Assembly (NCBI GenBank): GCA_023440865.1
Contig: JAEXRM010000207.1
Span: forward strand, 1-28,346
Length of the DNA: 28,346 bases
From: Bacillota bacterium
GTDB taxonomy: Bacteria; Bacillota; Clostridia; DSM-8532
Direction: 5' to 3'
In this document: piece by piece, positions 26,390 through 28,346 of the stretch
Layout of the letters: the number at the start of each line of letters is the position of its first letter
How positions within the stretch are numbered: position 1 is the first letter of the stretch
Notes under the pieces: generated by a model
Databases searched by the model: none
Seen by the model: the letters and a program-made list of their open reading frames with translations, nothing else
What the model was told of the DNA's origin: nothing
Translations under genes and position numbers: made by a program

Positions 26390-26743
26390 TCACTGCGATA
26401 CGCCGAATTCCTCAATCGAGGTCTTGAGCTTCTTCGCCGTCGAGGTTTCCTTCTTGCCCTTGGTGAGGTAGGAAACCGGCTTGCCTTCGAGGTCGATCTT
26501 CACCATGGCCTTCTTGTAGGCGTTGGTGTAACCGGCGTGGGCGCCCTGGCGCTTCCACTTGCCGTCGTAGTTGACGGTGTTGACCGAGACGACCTTCACG
26601 TTGAACAGCTTCTCGACCGCCTGACGGATCTCGGTCTTCGTGGCCTTTGTGTCGACGATGAAGGTGTAACGGCCTTCAGCGATGTCGATGTTGCTCTTCT
26701 CCGTGATGTACGGACGGAGCAGGATGTCTTCGGCGCGCTTCAT
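26390..26743 (-). CDS. rplW: 50S ribosomal protein L23 (uL23) with C-terminal extension
   Basis: uL23 is the docking point for signal recognition particle and trigger factor at the peptide exit. The protein reads MKRAEDILLRPYITEKSNID, KTEIRQAVEKLFNVKVVSVN and YTNAYKKAMVKIDLEGKPVS, all canonical. It has 117 residues against about 95 in Bacillus. The last 20 or so (TKGKKETSTAKKLKTSIEEF) are an added basic tail. The ATG overlaps the rplD stop by one base. Confidence 0.97.
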   Translation of the reverse strand: MKRAEDILLRPYITEKSNIDIAEGRYTFIVDTKATKTEIRQAVEKLFNVKVVSVNTVNYDGKWKRQGAHAGYTNAYKKAMVKIDLEGKPVSYLTKGKKETSTAKKLKTSIEEFGVSQ

Positions 26744-27366
26744 TATGCGTACACCTCCTCGACTTTGGACACGGCATCCTGGGTGATGACAAGCTTGCCA
26801 TACTTGAGGATGTCATAGGTGTTGATGGTGTTGACATAGGCCGTCTTCACGTCGGCGATGTTGCGGACGCTCTTGGCGACCACTTCGTCGACGCCGGGCA
26901 GCACGATGAGGGCGGAACCGCACACGTTCAGGCTCTTGAGCATCACGGCGACATCCTTGGTCTTGACGGCGGCGAGTGCCAGCTTGTCGAGCACGATGAC
27001 GTCGTTGGCGAGCACCTTGCTCGACAGCGCGCTCTGCAGTGCGATGCGCTTGACCTTCTTGTTGATGGTGTAGCGGTAGCTGCGCGGCTTCGGGCCGAGC
27101 ACGATGCCGCCGCCGACCCACTGCGCGGAGCGCGTGGACCCCTGGCGGGCGCGGCCGGTGCCCTTCTGGCGCCACGGCTTCTTGCCGCCGCCGCGGACTT
27201 CGTGCTTGGTCTTGGTGGACTGGGTGCCCTGCCGGGCGTTGGCGAGCATATTGACCACAGCCGTGTGCATCGCGACTTCGTTGACCTCGACGCCGAATAC
27301 GCCGTCATTGAGGTTCATGTCGCCGACCTTCTGGCCTTTCATGTTGAATACATCTACCTTCGGCAT
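26743..27366 (-). CDS. rplD: 50S ribosomal protein L4 (uL4)
   Basis: uL4 lines the tunnel constriction and in E. coli represses the S10 operon. The 207-residue protein has the tunnel loop RGGGKKPWRQKGTGRARQGS then TRSAQWVGGGIVLGPKPRSY, unchanged from the family consensus. The globular domain follows with KVKRIALQSALSSKV. It stands between rplC and rplW. Confidence 0.98.
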   Translation of the reverse strand: MPKVDVFNMKGQKVGDMNLNDGVFGVEVNEVAMHTAVVNMLANARQGTQSTKTKHEVRGGGKKPWRQKGTGRARQGSTRSAQWVGGGIVLGPKPRSYRYTINKKVKRIALQSALSSKVLANDVIVLDKLALAAVKTKDVAVMLKSLNVCGSALIVLPGVDEVVAKSVRNIADVKTAYVNTINTYDILKYGKLVITQDAVSKVEEVYA

Positions 27367-27396
27367 TCGAAAATCCTCCTTCCAATCCGTAATCCG

Positions 27397-28029
27397 TTAT
27401 GCCTTGACCGAATCCCTGATCACAAGGAGGCCTTCCTTCGCGCCGGGAACCGCACCCTTGACGAGCAGCAGGCCGCGCTCGGCATCAACACGGACGACGG
27501 TGAGGTTCTGGACGGTGACGCGCTCGGAACCGAGGTGACCCGCCATGCCCTTGCCCTTGTAGATACGGGACGGATCGGAGTGGGCACCCATGGAGCCGGG
27601 GCCGCGGTGGTAGCCGGAGCCGTGGGCCATCGGGCCGCGATGGGTGTTCCAGCGCTTGACGGTGCCGGCGAAGCCCTTGCCCTTGGAGATGCCGCAGACA
27701 TCGATCTTGTCGCCCGCGGTGAACATGTCCTCGACCTTCACGGTCTGTCCGACGCTGTAGTCGGCCGCGTTGTCGAGCTTGAACTCGCGCAGGTGCTTGC
27801 GGGTGCTGACGCCCGCCTTCTTGAACTGGCCCTTGTCGGGCTTGTTGGCCTTGCGGTCCGCGATTTCGGCATAACCGAACTTCACGGCCTCGTAGCCGTC
27901 GGTTTCCTGGGTCTTCTTCTGCACCACGGAGATCGGACCCGCCATGATGACGGTCACCGGAACCATTTCACCGGCTTCCGTGAACACCTGGGTCATACCG
28001 ACCTTCTTGCCCATCATGCACTTCTTCAT
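27397..28029 (-). CDS. rplC: 50S ribosomal protein L3 (uL3)
   Basis: uL3 starts large-subunit assembly and reaches the peptidyl-transferase centre. The 210-residue protein starts MKKCMMGKKVGMTQVFTEAG, has SKGKGFAGTVKRWNTHRGPM and the central extension HGSGYHRGPGSMGAHSDPSR, then GKGMAGHLGSERVTVQNLTV. AGGAGGG precedes the ATG. It comes after an unusually long spacer from rpsJ. Confidence 0.98.
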   Translation of the reverse strand: MKKCMMGKKVGMTQVFTEAGEMVPVTVIMAGPISVVQKKTQETDGYEAVKFGYAEIADRKANKPDKGQFKKAGVSTRKHLREFKLDNAADYSVGQTVKVEDMFTAGDKIDVCGISKGKGFAGTVKRWNTHRGPMAHGSGYHRGPGSMGAHSDPSRIYKGKGMAGHLGSERVTVQNLTVVRVDAERGLLLVKGAVPGAKEGLLVIRDSVKA

Positions 28030-28053
28030 GCTTTCGATACCCTCCTGTCATTG

Positions 28054-28074
28054 GTTCGGCCTTCGGGGCCGAAC
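28054..28074. repeat. Perfect 8-bp inverted repeat before rplC
   Basis: GTTCGGCC and GGCCGAAC enclose 5 nt. It lies about 25 nt before the rplC ribosome-binding region on the minus strand. The loop is TTCGG on the plus strand and CCGAA on the mRNA. Confidence 0.85.
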
Positions 28075-28139
28075 GTAACAATTCTATTGCAAGAACCTGG
28101 CGCGATGCCGGGCTCCGTCAATCGGAACTTGTTATCACC

Positions 28140-28171
28140 GCTGTTCGTTTTCCGCTTCGCGGAACGACAGC
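28140..28171. repeat. Imperfect inverted repeat, 13/16-nt arms, 3-nt loop
   Basis: On the minus strand GCTGTCGTTCCGC pairs with GCGGAAAACGAACAGC around the loop GAA, with three unpaired bases in the longer arm. It is separated by 7 nt from the next hairpin. Confidence 0.8.
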
Positions 28172-28178
28172 CGCTTTC

Positions 28179-28199
28179 ATGACTTGCTGCGCAAGTCAT
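28179..28199. repeat. Perfect 9-bp inverted repeat with 3-nt loop
   Basis: ATGACTTGC and GCAAGTCAT enclose 3 nt. Seven bases separate it from the hairpin on either side. Confidence 0.9.
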
Positions 28200-28206
28200 T
28201 GTCGCT

Positions 28207-28239
28207 GCTTTGATTTTCTACCGTGTAGAAAATCAAAGC
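28207..28239. repeat. Perfect 15-bp inverted repeat spanning the rpsJ stop codon
   Basis: GCTTTGATTTTCTAC and its exact complement enclose 3 nt. On the mRNA the 5' arm contains the last bases of rpsJ and its TGA stop, so a terminating ribosome would disturb the stem. There is no T tract after it. The stem is AT-rich, unlike its surroundings. Confidence 0.95.
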
Positions 28240-28346
28240 TTGATTTCGATGTCCACACCGGCCGGCAGATCGAGGCGCATGAGCGCGTCCACCGTCTTGG
28301 ACGTGGGCAGGAGGATGTCGATGAGGCGCTTGTGGGTGCGCATCTC
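28233..28346 (-). CDS. rpsJ: 30S ribosomal protein S10 (uS10), C-terminal part
   Basis: uS10 is in the head of the small subunit and also binds NusB in antitermination. Only the last 37 residues are in the window: EMRTHKRLIDILLPTSKTVD, ALMRLDLPAGVDIEIKL, then TGA. This is the conserved S10 C-terminus. The gene starts beyond the right edge; it is normally the first gene of the S10 cluster. Confidence 0.97.
   Translation of the reverse strand, partial: EMRTHKRLIDILLPTSKTVDALMRLDLPAGVDIEIKL

Larger units (their letters stand above)
28030..28232 (-). other. 203-bp rpsJ-rplC spacer filled with hairpins
   Basis: In related operons this junction is usually a few tens of bases. Here several stem-loops stand one after another; the first three and the last are listed as repeats. 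An extra short GC stem lies near 28096-28113. No reading frame, promoter or T tract was found in it. Confidence 0.8.

Noticed and set aside
28054..28239. CRISPR array or integron attachment-site cluster in the hairpin-rich spacer
   Set aside because: The hairpins differ in sequence, there are no repeated direct units, and there are no cas or integrase genes nearby.

Overview
The window is a compact housekeeping block from a GC-rich bacterium, almost entirely on the minus strand. Read in the direction of transcription (right to left) it runs through the S10, spc and alpha ribosomal-protein clusters, from the 3' end of rpsJ to rplQ. An ECF-transporter module, two small genes, truA and finally rpoB and the start of rpoC follow. 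The order rplQ, ecfA, ecfT, truA, the zinc-ribbon forms of S14 and L36, a KOW-domain protein between map and infA, and the RpoB sequence all point to Bacillota, most likely a high-GC, probably uncultured Clostridia lineage. I cannot place it more finely from sequence alone.

Layout. From 28346 to 11645 there is an essentially unbroken run of 29 translation-apparatus genes plus secY, adk, map, infA and rpoA, many coupled by ATGA overlaps or 1-nt gaps. A promoter-like sequence before the KOW gene could boost the infA to rplQ part. A strong intrinsic terminator at 11466-11505 closes this unit. Then come a fused EcfA1-EcfA2 ATPase, EcfT, a PHP-domain phosphoesterase and a small unknown protein. 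A two-gene island of opposite polarity (a GNAT acetyltransferase and a hotdog thioesterase, 6325-7385) interrupts the usual ecfT-truA link. truA is translationally coupled to a second small unknown protein. A 498-bp non-coding stretch then leads into rpoBC.

Function. Most genes build the ribosome, RNA polymerase core, the Sec channel, initiation (IF1, Met aminopeptidase) and adenylate balance (Adk). The ECF module energises vitamin or metal uptake, with substrate-binding S components encoded elsewhere.

Unusual points. There is no obvious novel defence or mobile system here; I looked and found none. The items worth a second look are these: an array of near-regular perfect hairpins in the abnormally long rpsJ-rplC spacer, with similar hairpin-filled spacers elsewhere in the operon; opposed promoters, a plus-strand terminator and an inverted repeat over the -10 ahead of rpoBC; rpoBC lying downstream of the alpha cluster instead of after rplJL; the EcfA1-EcfA2 fusion with a Gly/Pro/Ser linker; and extra segments in three ribosomal proteins that sit around the peptide exit (L17, L22, L23).
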